A stretch of 59,489 nt of DNA from Sphaerimonospora thailandensis (GTDB lineage: Bacteria > Actinomycetota > Actinomycetes > Streptosporangiales > Streptosporangiaceae), in assembly GCF_016863115.1 (NCBI RefSeq), contig NZ_BOOG01000047.1:1-59489 (forward strand). The letters run 5' to 3'. The notes beneath the pieces are model-generated. The model searched no databases. It was not told the DNA's origin and saw only the letters and a program-made list of their open reading frames with translations. Below, piece after piece: positions 36,211-44,074 of the stretch. The position numbers and the translations under genes are program-made. Position 1 is the stretch's first letter; the number at the start of each line of letters is the position of its first letter.

Positions 36211-36220
36211 GTCAATATAG
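36211..36220 (+). promoter_or_regulatory. GTCAATATAG box before the first arsR gene
   Basis: GTCAATATAG lies 4 bases before the GTG start at 36225. The same ten bases occur inverted at 36977-36986, just before the other arsR gene. It could be a shared operator, or an extended -10 region of leaderless promoters. Confidence 0.4.
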
Positions 36221-36224
36221 GCGG

Positions 36225-36581
36225 GTGTCGAAGCAAGGACGCCCTCGAACGGTGATCTGCTGTCCACCGCTCGCCACGGCACCGGTGGACGTCGATCAGG
36301 CGGCAGAGGTGGCGGCGGCGTTCAAGGCGTTATCCGATCCCGTGCGGGTGCGACTGCTGTCATTGATCGCATCCCATCCGGGAGGAGAAGCATATGTGAA
36401 CACCCTTTCCTCGGCCTTCGACCTGACCGGCCCGACGATCTCTCACCACCTGAGGGTGCTGCGCAATGCCGGTCTCATCGACTGTGAACGACGAGGCACA
36501 TGGGTGTTCTACTGGGTCATACCCTCCGCACTGGAACGACTGAGCGCGGTGTTGAACGTGCCCGCGAAGACGGTCCCCTGA
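36225..36581 (+). CDS. arsR: ArsR-family repressor 1 (N-terminal ICCPP, no CxC in helix 3)
   Basis: A 118-residue winged-helix protein, GTG start. VAAAFKALSDPVRVRLLSLIASH, TGPTISHHLRVLRNAGLIDCERRG and VFYWVI are typical ArsR features. The canonical CVCDL metal motif is replaced by AYVNTLSS, but a vicinal pair sits near the N-terminus (VICCPP, Cys12-13) and another Cys is in LIDCE. So a different thiol site than in ArsR2 must sense the ligand, perhaps an organoarsenical or As(III). It ends 7 bases from the convergent ArsR2 gene. Confidence 0.85.
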   Translation: MSKQGRPRTVICCPPLATAPVDVDQAAEVAAAFKALSDPVRVRLLSLIASHPGGEAYVNTLSSAFDLTGPTISHHLRVLRNAGLIDCERRGTWVFYWVIPSALERLSAVLNVPAKTVP

Positions 36582-36588
36582 CCGCGCC

Positions 36589-36972
36589 TCACTTCGGGAT
36601 GCCGGTGAGGTCCGGTGCGGCCAGCAGAGCGGAAAGCCGGTAAAGGCGGTCACGCATCGGCCGGTAGTAAACCCACGTTCCCCGGCGCTCGTGATCGACC
36701 AACCCTGCCTCGCGCAGCAACTTCAGGTGATAGGAGATCGTGGGAGGAGCCACGTCGAAGAGGTCGGTCAGATCGCACACGCACACCTCCCCCTCTGGAT
36801 GAGCGGCGATCAGCGACAGCAACCGCAACCGCACCGGATCTCCCATGGCTTTGAACATCTTCGCCATGTCGGCGGCGGCGGCGGGGTCCAACGATACGGA
36901 CGCCAGAGGAGCGCAGCATGCCCCGGAAGGCGAGGCGGTCAGGCCGTCTGCGTTCGAACCGATGTTTGACAT
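36589..36972 (-). CDS. arsR: ArsR-family repressor 2 (CC plus CVCDL)
   Basis: A 127-residue winged-helix protein. MAKMFKAMGDPVRLRLLSLIAAH is followed by CVCDLTDLFDVAPPTISYHLKLLREAGLVDHERRGTW, with the classical CVCDL As(III)/Sb(III) site of ArsR. An N-terminal vicinal pair, SGACCAPLA (Cys19-20), resembles the Corynebacterium-type ArsR in which N-terminal CC also binds As(III). It is therefore a likely As(III) sensor and repressor of the palindromic operators upstream of units II and III or of the flavoprotein operon. Confidence 0.88.
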   Translation of the reverse strand: MSNIGSNADGLTASPSGACCAPLASVSLDPAAAADMAKMFKAMGDPVRLRLLSLIAAHPEGEVCVCDLTDLFDVAPPTISYHLKLLREAGLVDHERRGTWVYYRPMRDRLYRLSALLAAPDLTGIPK

Positions 36973-36976
36973 ACCT

Positions 36977-36986
36977 CTATATTGAC
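36977..36986 (-). promoter_or_regulatory. GTCAATATAG box before the second arsR gene
   Basis: The inverted copy of the GTCAATATAG box lies 5 bases before the ATG of ArsR2, with a CATCTAAG half-site next to it (36990-36997), which also resembles the TTAGATG operator at 39733. It probably mediates autoregulation. Confidence 0.4.
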
Positions 36987-37027
36987 CTCCATCTAAGTTT
37001 GGAGCAACCCGTCGCCAGGACGTCCAG

Positions 37028-38233
37028 TCACAGGTGATGGTAGGCGAGCAACGCGAACGCCGCGACCGCGCAGGCCGAAACGACGGCCACCATCACCCAG
37101 TGGTAGCCCACGGCCTGGGCGAGGGCGATCGCCGCGACCGGCGCGGCGGCCTTGGCCGCCACCGAGAACATCGCGACCCGGCCGGACAGGCTCGCGTAGG
37201 CCGCGGTGCCGTACCGCTCGGCGAGCAGATACGGCAGCGTGATAGTGCCGACGCCGAAGCCGAGTCCGAAGACCAACACGCAGCCGATCGCGCCGACCGC
37301 CGAGCCTCCGGCAAGGGGCAGGGCAAGCGCACCGAGTCCCTGCAGGGCGAACACCGCTGCCGCCACGGCGGCGGCCGACCACCTGCGCCGCAGCCCGGTG
37401 GTGACCACGCGGCCGGTCACCGACAGCACGCCGAGCAGTCCGGCGACGCTCGCGGCGAACACCGGAGGGTGACCGAGATGGATCAGATAGGTGACAAGCA
37501 GCACGCCGATGGTGGCCACCGCGCCGCCGTGAGCGGTGAAGGCGGCCACCAGCAGCCAGAACGGCCGCGCCCGAACCGCCGCCTTGACCAGATCGACCCG
37601 CCGGGCGGTCCTGTCCCCGGCGACGGCGGCGCGTGCGGGACGGCGCAGCACCAGGGCATGGAACGGGATCGCCACCGTGCCGTAGGACACGGCCAAGATG
37701 ATCAGGGCGGTGCGCCAGCCGTGGTGCTCGACCAGCAGGCCGGCGAGCGGCAGGAAGATGGTGGAGGCGAACCCGGCGACGATGGTGAGCGCCAGCAACG
37801 CGGTCGCCCGCCCGTTCTCATGGCCGTCGAACCAGCCGACGATCACAGCGAAGGCCGGCTCGTACAGCACCATCGCCGAGGCGACGCCGACCGCCAGGAA
37901 GACACCGTACAGCTGGGCCAGGCTGGTGACCTGCGACCAGGCCAGCACCGCCAGCGTACCGAGCACGGAACCGATGCTCATCAACGCCCGGCCTCCGTGC
38001 GCGTCCAGCCATCGTCCGATCAGCGGCGCGCACAGAGCGGTGGTCAGCACGGCCGTGGTGAGCGCGGCGGCTACCTGAGCACCGCCGGCGCCCAGGTCGC
38101 GCTGCATCGGGACGAGGAAAACCGAAAAGGCGTAATACAGCACGCCATAGCCGATGGTCTGGGTGACGGCCAACGCGGCGACGATCCGCCAACCGTGGGG
38201 GAAACCGCCACCCTTCCGGCAGAAACGGTTCAA
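37028..38233 (-). CDS. Major facilitator superfamily transporter of the ars operon
   Basis: A 401-residue, 12-helix protein. No ATG or GTG start is available near the hydrophobic start, so I use a TTG at 38233 that overlaps the flavoprotein stop (TTGA). WRIVAALAVTQTIGYGVLYYAFSV is helix 1, and RWLDAHGGRALM is the MFS loop 2-3 motif. Central and C-terminal halves have six helices each. MFS permeases of ars operons export arsenicals (for example ArsJ- or ArsK-type) but I cannot assign it to either. Translational coupling to the flavoprotein argues that the two act in one route. Confidence 0.8.
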   Translation of the reverse strand: MNRFCRKGGGFPHGWRIVAALAVTQTIGYGVLYYAFSVFLVPMQRDLGAGGAQVAAALTTAVLTTALCAPLIGRWLDAHGGRALMSIGSVLGTLAVLAWSQVTSLAQLYGVFLAVGVASAMVLYEPAFAVIVGWFDGHENGRATALLALTIVAGFASTIFLPLAGLLVEHHGWRTALIILAVSYGTVAIPFHALVLRRPARAAVAGDRTARRVDLVKAAVRARPFWLLVAAFTAHGGAVATIGVLLVTYLIHLGHPPVFAASVAGLLGVLSVTGRVVTTGLRRRWSAAAVAAAVFALQGLGALALPLAGGSAVGAIGCVLVFGLGFGVGTITLPYLLAERYGTAAYASLSGRVAMFSVAAKAAAPVAAIALAQAVGYHWVMVAVVSACAVAAFALLAYHHL

Positions 38234-39630
38234 CCGCAGCAGCCGCCGCCCTCGGTGGAGGCGGAGACGCCGACCAGCGGCAGCGGCGTCGACAGCAGGC
38301 CGCCGCTGATGCCGGTGGCCAGGCCGATGCGCTGTTCCTGCGCCTCGGCGAGGCTGGAGGAGCACACGCCGGTCTCGGGGAGGTCGAGCTGGACGTCGCG
38401 GGCCGCCTCCCAGTCGCCGGCCAGCGCCGCGACCACCGAACGCGCCTGCTCGTAGCCGGTCGCCATGAGGAAGGTCGGGGCGCGGCCGTAGCTTTTGACG
38501 CCGACGGCGTAGTAGCCGGGCTCGGGGTGGGCCAGCTCGTCCACACCGTGCGCGGGGACGGTGCCGCAGGAGTGCATGTTCGGGTCGATCAGCGGGGCCA
38601 GCGCGCGGGTGGAGCCGAGGATCGGGTCCAGGTCCAGCCGCAGCTCGGCGGTGATGGAGTGGTCGGGACGGTATCCGGTGGCGGCGACGACCCGGTCGAC
38701 GGTCACGCTCCGCTCGACGCCGGAGGGGTCCCGGCCGACCACCCGCACCCGCTCACCGTCCCGCTCGACGGCGTGGGTGAAGAAACCGGTCAGCAGACGG
38801 ATGCGGCCGGACTCGACCAGGGCGTGCAGGCGGGTGCCCAGCGCGCCGCGGGCCGGCAGCGCGTCCGCCTCGCCGCCGCCGTAGGTGCGGGCGGCACTGC
38901 CCGCGCGGATCGCCCAGGTGACGGGGGTGCCGTCCAGCTGGGCCAGCGCGAGCAACGTGGTGGCGGCCGAGTGGCCCGCGCCGACGACCAGGGTGTGCCT
39001 GCCCTCATAGCGTTCCCGGTCGACACCGAGCACGTCGGGCAGGGCGTGGTCGATCACCTCGGCGGCGGCCTGCTCGCCGTACGCCGGCAGGCCGCTGGCG
39101 CCCAGCACGTTCGGGCTGGCGTAGGTGCCCGAGGCGTCGATGACCGCACGCGCGGACAGCTCCCGGCCGTCAGTCAGGCGGATGAGGAACGGCGCCTGTT
39201 CCCGGCCGGCGGTGCGGACCCGGTCGTAGCCGAGGCGGCTGATCGCGCTCACCCGCGCGCCGATGCGCAGCCGCTCGCCCATCAGCGCGGCCAGCGGCGA
39301 GAGATAGTCCTCGACGAGCTCGGCGCCGGTGGGCAGCCACTCGGGGTCGGGCTCGTGCCACCCGGCGGCCTGGAGCAGGCGGCGGGCCGCGGCGTCGATG
39401 TTGTACTTCCACGGGCTGAACACCCGTACGTGCCCCCACCGCGCGACCGACGCCCCGGCCCGCTCCCCCGCCTCCAGGACAAGGAAGTCCAGGTCGCGCT
39501 CGGCCAGGTGCGCGGCGGCGGCCAGCCCCACCGGGCCCGCGCCGATCACCACGACCGGCAGTTCCTCCAGGCGTGCCGCCGGCACGCTCGGCTCGAACTC
39601 GACGGTGGCAGGTCCGCAGCATCCGCTCAT
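38230..39630 (-). CDS. ArsO-like flavin-dependent monooxygenase, CC at both ends
   Basis: A 466-residue class-B FMO-like flavoprotein. VVVIGAGPVGLAAAAHLAE is the FAD Rossmann motif and HTLVVGAGHSAATTLLALA the NAD(P)H one. Such proteins are widespread in actinobacterial ars operons as putative ArsO monooxygenases; their substrate is not settled. This copy starts MSGCCGP (Cys4-5) and ends GGGCCG (Cys464-465), exactly the CCG motif of the small peptides. It follows a TTAGATG/CATCTAA operator. Oxidation of an organic or inorganic As(III) substrate bound by these tails is inference. Confidence 0.8.
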   Translation of the reverse strand: MSGCCGPATVEFEPSVPAARLEELPVVVIGAGPVGLAAAAHLAERDLDFLVLEAGERAGASVARWGHVRVFSPWKYNIDAAARRLLQAAGWHEPDPEWLPTGAELVEDYLSPLAALMGERLRIGARVSAISRLGYDRVRTAGREQAPFLIRLTDGRELSARAVIDASGTYASPNVLGASGLPAYGEQAAAEVIDHALPDVLGVDRERYEGRHTLVVGAGHSAATTLLALAQLDGTPVTWAIRAGSAARTYGGGEADALPARGALGTRLHALVESGRIRLLTGFFTHAVERDGERVRVVGRDPSGVERSVTVDRVVAATGYRPDHSITAELRLDLDPILGSTRALAPLIDPNMHSCGTVPAHGVDELAHPEPGYYAVGVKSYGRAPTFLMATGYEQARSVVAALAGDWEAARDVQLDLPETGVCSSSLAEAQEQRIGLATGISGGLLSTPLPLVGVSASTEGGGCCG

Positions 39631-39732
39631 GACGGTTCTCCTTGCGATCGCGGGGATGGCACCCGCTTCTGTTTTTACGCCTATCTAAGTAGCTGCACAG
39701 CAGGATGCCCTACGGATTAGAGAGATGTCAAA

Positions 39733-39748
39733 TTAGATGTTCATCTAA
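39733..39748. promoter_or_regulatory. ArsR/SmtB-type operator TTAGATG-TT-CATCTAA
   Basis: TTAGATGTTCATCTAA has perfect seven-base arms and a two-base centre, the classical layout of ArsR/SmtB operators. It lies about 100 bases upstream of the flavoprotein ATG. A further half-site TATCTAAG lies at 39682-39689. The flavoprotein-MFS operon is therefore probably under an ArsR repressor. Confidence 0.6.
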
Positions 39749-39912
39749 CCATGTGTCTATCCCGGGCTGCCCGGCTCAAAGAACAGCGGGAAGACGCGGG
39801 GGGGAGCAAGAGGGGAGCACGGGGGGAGCGGCTCAGTGGATCATCTCGTTACCGATCACGATCCACCTGATCCACAGAACGGGACAGCCATGACCCGCAG
39901 TCCGGAAGAGAC

Positions 39913-40881
39913 ATGACCATCAGCCAGGAGGTCGCCTCTGGAATCGAGTCCGCGGTCGCCGTCGCCCCCGTCGTCGAACTGGAGGACGTGACGAAGGCGT
40001 TCGGCACCGTCCAGGCGGTGCGCGGGGTGACGCTGAGCGTCGCTCCCGGACAGGTGTACGGCGTCCTCGGGCCGAACGGCGCGGGGAAGACGACGCTGCT
40101 GCGCATCCTGCTCGGCCTGGTGCGCAGCGACAGGGGGCGGGTGCGGGTCCTCGGCAGAGCCCCGGCCGACCCGGTGGCACTGCGCGACATCGGCGCCCTG
40201 ATCGAGTCGCCGGCGTTCGTGCCCCACCTGTCCGGGCGGGTCAACCTGCGAGTACTCGCCCGCGCCCGCGGCCTGCCCGCCACAGAGGTCGGCCGGGTGC
40301 TGCGCATCGTCGACCTGGAGAACGCCGCCGACCGCCGGGTCACCGGCTACTCCCTCGGCATGAGACAGCGCCTGGGGGTGGCGGCCGCGCTTCTCGGCGA
40401 TCCGTCATTGCTCATCCTCGACGAGCCGACGAACGGCCTCGATCCCGAAGGCATGGCCGCCATGCGCACGCTCATCCGCGACCTGAGCCGCGTGTCCACG
40501 GTGCTGCTCTCCTCCCACCTGCTCGGCGAGGTCCAGCAGGTATGCGACCGGGTCGTGGTTCTCGATCGGGGCCGGGTCGTGGCGGAGGACTCGGTTTCGG
40601 CGCTGCTCGCCCAGAGCGGGTCCATGCGGGTCGCCGTCTGGGGGCGGCCGCTGGACGTGGCGGAAACGGTGCTGAAGTCGCATCCCGCGTGGTCCGGCGC
40701 CATCCGGACGGAAGACGCGGAGGATCCGCATCTGCGGCTGGAGCTGGACCAGGACGACATCCCGGCCCTGGTGCGGGCCCTGGTGGAGGCGGGTGTCGAT
40801 GTCCAGGAGGTACGGCGTGAGCACCGATCGCTGGAGGAGGCGTTCTTCGCGCTGACCACGGACGCCGGGAGCGGCGAATGA
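39913..40881 (+). CDS. ABC transporter ATP-binding protein
   Basis: A 322-residue ATPase of the ABC-2/bacteriocin-export type. It has the GPNGAGKTTLL Walker A, YSLGMRQRLGVAAAL signature and LLILDEPTNGLDPEG Walker B, followed by a C-terminal extension (SLEEAFFALT) typical of the CcmA/NatA-like group. It looks intact. The 4-base overlap with the next gene shows that the truncated permease was its partner. Export of a peptide product or immunity was the likely job of the original locus. Confidence 0.85.
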   Translation: MTISQEVASGIESAVAVAPVVELEDVTKAFGTVQAVRGVTLSVAPGQVYGVLGPNGAGKTTLLRILLGLVRSDRGRVRVLGRAPADPVALRDIGALIESPAFVPHLSGRVNLRVLARARGLPATEVGRVLRIVDLENAADRRVTGYSLGMRQRLGVAAALLGDPSLLILDEPTNGLDPEGMAAMRTLIRDLSRVSTVLLSSHLLGEVQQVCDRVVVLDRGRVVAEDSVSALLAQSGSMRVAVWGRPLDVAETVLKSHPAWSGAIRTEDAEDPHLRLELDQDDIPALVRALVEAGVDVQEVRREHRSLEEAFFALTTDAGSGE

Positions 40882-41305
40882 GCGATTCCCTCCTGTCCCC
40901 ATCGCCTTCAGCGCCGGCCGGCCCACCACCGGATGCCCCCTCGGCCGCGTCATCACGGGCAAGTGCGCGGACTGAAAGAAATGCGATGATCAATGCTTTC
41001 GCGGCCGAGGCGCTCCAGCTGCGCAAGCGCCTCGCTCCGATCATCATCGGCGGCAGCTGGCTCGTGATGGTGGTGGGCTTCGGCTTCGCTGTGCCGTACA
41101 TCGTCTACGCCGCCCTGGACCCGGTCACGCAGGCCGCCGAACGCGCCCAGCTGCTGGGGTCCTTGCTGCCATCGGCGGTCCACCACGCCGCGGCGGGCAG
41201 CTATCCGCTGTTCGGTGGAGCGGTCATGCTGATCCTCGGCGTGCTCATCACCGGTTCGGAGTACCGGTGGAGGACGTGGCCCGCCCGGCTGTCCCAGGGG
41301 CCCAC
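40878..41305 (+). pseudogene. ABC-2 permease, N-terminal fragment
   Basis: Starts normally by overlapping the ATPase gene and encodes the first two membrane segments (IIIGGSWLVMVVGFGFAVPYIV, then LFGGAVMLILGVLITGSEYRWRT). A complete permease has about six helices and runs to about 250-300 residues. The conserved sequence stops near 41305, and the frame then runs into a shadow of the next gene. A deletion joined it to the downstream dehydratase fragment near a GGGGCCCACACG stretch. Confidence 0.65.
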
Positions 41306-42195
41306 ACGTACCCACCGAGGAAGTGACGCGCCGGGCCATGGACGCGCTGGAGGATTTCCTCCGGCGACGCCCGGCGCTGTACGAGAACGACGTCGACGGC
41401 CTGGCTGACCTGTACCGGAAGATGTACCTGGCCGAGTACGGCGAAGCCCGCTGGAACGAGGAGTACGGCCAGGACGGCCGGATGCCGTTCCGTCCGAACA
41501 ACAGCATCGCCATCTTCCCCTATGAGCCGGAGTACGACCGTTACGGCGGGAAAGTCGGCATCCAGCTCGCGGAATGGCACTTCGAACACTCCAGCGACAT
41601 GGTCGCCCACCTCCTCGCCACCTCGAACACGCACGTCCGGCCGGTGCTGCTCGGGCTCGCCGTCCAGCTCAGCCTGATGACCGCCTGCACGTTCCTCGGC
41701 ACGGACACCGCGGTGCGCGAGTTCTTCCAGCGCTACCGGAACTTCTGGGAGACCTCCTACCAGGAGCCCGGCGACGAGCGGCTGCACGGTTCCTTCGATC
41801 GGAACCTCGAGCTGACCCGCCCCACGCTCTCGGCGCGGATCGCCCGGATCCGGGCCCTCGCCGAAGCCGAAGGTCAGGCGGAGATGTCCCCCATGGAGCA
41901 GACCTGGCTGTCCCACTGTCGGGAACTGCGTGACCGGGTGTCCGCCGCGGCCGACCGCGGCGAGCTGCTCTTCCCCGGACAAGACGGGGGCGGCCCGCGA
42001 CCGATCCCACGGGGTGGCGACCTGGCGGCGATCCTGCTCAGCTCGTACATCCACATGACCAACAACCGGCTGGGCGCGGCGATCCTGGATGAGATCTACC
42101 TCTCCTATCTGATCGAGCGGATCCTCGAACCCAGCGCCGACAGTGCGGCCGGCCCTGCCCCTGACCCTGCTACCGACCTCGCGGGGGCGGTGTGA
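41300..42195 (+). pseudogene. Thiopeptide/lantibiotic-type dehydratase C-terminal domain fragment
   Basis: From a GTG at 41323 onwards (VTRRAMDALEDFLRRRPAL) the protein shows PNNSIAIFPYEPEYDRYGGKVGIQLAEWHFEHS, typical of the SpaB_C/thiopeptide-type (PF14028) elimination domain. The first part of that domain, with the usual GPHLRLR strand, is reduced to GPHV-P, so 5' sequence was lost at the join with the permease. The remaining 290 codons have no stop. It is a remnant of RiPP dehydration machinery. Whether it still folds is unclear. Confidence 0.6.
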
Positions 42196-42578
42196 GGTCC
42201 GCGGAGAGCGACACGCCGGTCGCGGCGGCACAGCAGGACCCGGCCTGGCTGGAGGAGGCCCGGCCCAGACTCAGGCAGGCCGTACAGGTGGGACCGCCCC
42301 TGCGGAAGGGGCCGGCCGGCGTCCACATCGTCGCCGACACCGAGACCATGGCATATATGCAGGTGGGTCCCCGCGAGGCGTTTCTCATATCCCGCCTCGA
42401 CGGAACGCGGTCCCTCGCCCACATCGGGGCCGAGTACGCCGAGCGGTTCGGCAAGCGGCTGGCCGCGGAGCACTGGCAGCAGCTGCTGACCCTGCTGGCG
42501 GCCCGTCCATACCTGCGCCGCACCGGCCCACGGCGCGAGCCCATACCGTGGCAGGAGCAGGACGGCTCCCTACCCGGG
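42192..42578 (+). pseudogene. PqqD-like domain fragment
   Basis: The GTG start overlaps the dehydratase fragment's stop (GTGA). The segment YMQVGPREAFLISRLDGTRSLAHIGAEYAERFG resembles the PqqD/RRE-like domain that opens M50-type peptide maturases. The original frame continues into a shadow after about 42578, where NB-ARC sequence begins in another frame. The rest of the protein is missing. Best read as a deletion remnant of the same RiPP locus. Confidence 0.5.
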
Positions 42579-42603
42579 CTCTCCCTGCGCAGTCGCCCCT
42601 GCC

Positions 42604-43398
42604 GTGGCACCGGCACAGCTGCCCTCGGACGCCGGGCGGTTCCTGGGCCGGGAACGCGAACTCGCCCAACTGGTCACGATCCTGAACGCCCCCGGACCGA
42701 GGGGATCAGTCGTCACCATCGACGGCCCTGGCGGAATCGGGAAGTCCCGGCTGGCCATTCGCGCGGCTCACGCCGTCGCCTCGGCTTATCCCGACGGACA
42801 GCTCTATGTGAACCTGCACGGCACGACTCCCGGCTGCGCCTCGCTCGCCCCGGGTGAGGTGCTCACCCGGTTCCTCAGAGCCCTCGGCGTCCCCGGACCG
42901 GTCGGCCATCAGCCCCTCGACGAGATCGCCGCCCTGTTCCGCACCCACATCGCCGACCGGCGAATGCTCATCGTGCTCGACAACGCCGTCGACGCCTGTC
43001 AGGTGCGGCCGATGCTGCCGGGCCGCTCCGCCGCGGCCGTGATCATCACCGGCCGCGCCAGGCTCGCCACCCTGGACGTGACCGCTCGCCTATGCCTGGA
43101 CGTGCTCTCCGAGCATGAAGCGATCGATCTGTTGGCGACGATCGCCGGGCCACAGCGGATCCGCAGTGATCCGCGGTCGGCCGCCCAGATCACCGAACTG
43201 TGCGGCCGGCTGCCCCTCGCCGTACGAATCGCGGGTGCCCGGCTGGCCGAGCACCCTTCCTGGCCCACGGCCCGGCTGGCCGCACGTCTGGCCACAGCCG
43301 CGAACCGGCTGGACGAGCTGCGCCAGGACGACCTTTGCCTGCGCACCATCCTGACCGCCGGCCATGAACTCGACACGAACCGACCCGGAATGCGCTGA
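42604..43398 (+). pseudogene. SARP-type regulator NB-ARC domain fragment
   Basis: A 264-codon frame starting GTG. APAQLPSDAGRFLGRERELAQL is the junction seen between BTAD and NB-ARC domains in AfsR-type SARP regulators, followed by DGPGGIGKSRLAIRAAH (Walker A) and RRMLIVLDNAVDA (Walker B). The DNA-binding and BTAD domains upstream and the winged-helix/TPR part downstream are absent. So it is probably a relic of a pathway regulator of the RiPP locus, although an expressed small ATPase is not excluded. Confidence 0.55.
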
Positions 43399-43715
43399 CA
43401 ACGGAGAACACTGCCATGCCGATCTCGGTCCGCGTGTACGGCTGCCGCGTCAAACGAGCGAAACGGCAGAAGACCGCGCGGTCGCACGGGAAGCCGCTGC
43501 ACCACCCGGGCAGCAATCGGACACTAGGGAACAAATCCGTCATAAATGGCATATAAAGGCTCTTGCGTGAATAAGATGGCATCAAAGAGTGCAGAGCACC
43601 GTTTATCGCTCATTCGATCCGGAAATGTAGTAAATCGCGGAGTGATGACCACCTAACGGTCATCGAGTGAGATCTTTGGCAAATTAGGCAAATGATCCTT
43701 CGAGGGGGACACATA
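43399..43715. other. Intergenic region before the secreted peptide
   Basis: No gene is seen. The composition becomes AT-richer from about 43540, with several TATAAA- and AATTAG-like patches that could give the promoter of the small secreted peptide. It ends in the ribosome site GAGGGGG. Confidence 0.4.
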
Positions 43716-43958
43716 ATGCCCAAGCTCAATAAGGTCATCGCCGGACTCGCACTCAGCACCGCTCTTGCCGGTGGCGCTCTCGCCACAAGCGCCACGGCGG
43801 CAAGCGCGACGACCGCCCCCACGCAATGGGGTGGGGCCGGCGCCTACGGCTACGGGGGCTACGGGGGCTACGGCGACTCGGACTTGGACGACATCACCTG
43901 GAACATCTACGTCGCCGGCCACTGCGGCAACTTCTGCGGATGGGACGGCTGGTACTAA
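43716..43958 (+). CDS. Small secreted Gly/Tyr-rich peptide
   Basis: An 80-residue precursor from the ATG at 43716 (ribosome site GAGGGGGACACATA). MPKLNKVIAGLALSTALAGG and an ATSATAASA cleavage region form a Sec signal peptide. The mature part has AGAYGYGGYGGYGDSD and ends HCGNFCGWDGWY, with two cysteines three residues apart that could form a disulfide. Perhaps 50 residues are exported. It lies just behind the RiPP remnant and before a strong terminator. It could be a surface-active or antimicrobial peptide, or a structural protein. I know no family. Confidence 0.65.
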   Translation: MPKLNKVIAGLALSTALAGGALATSATAASATTAPTQWGGAGAYGYGGYGGYGDSDLDDITWNIYVAGHCGNFCGWDGWY

Positions 43959-44010
43959 GCAGCAGGCCGGCCTGACCATCGACAACCGGCCCTAGCCACC
44001 CAGCCTGATA

Positions 44011-44038
44011 CCCGCCCCTCCCCCATCGGAGGGGCGGG
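44011..44038. terminator. Strong bidirectional terminator hairpin
   Basis: A perfect 11-base stem (CCCGCCCCTCC / GGAGGGGCGGG) with a six-base loop lies between the secreted-peptide gene and the methyltransferase gene that converge on it. It can serve both strands. Confidence 0.8.
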
Positions 44039-44074
44039 CGTCTCGTCCTTCCCATGGCCGGCAGGCGCGGGCCC

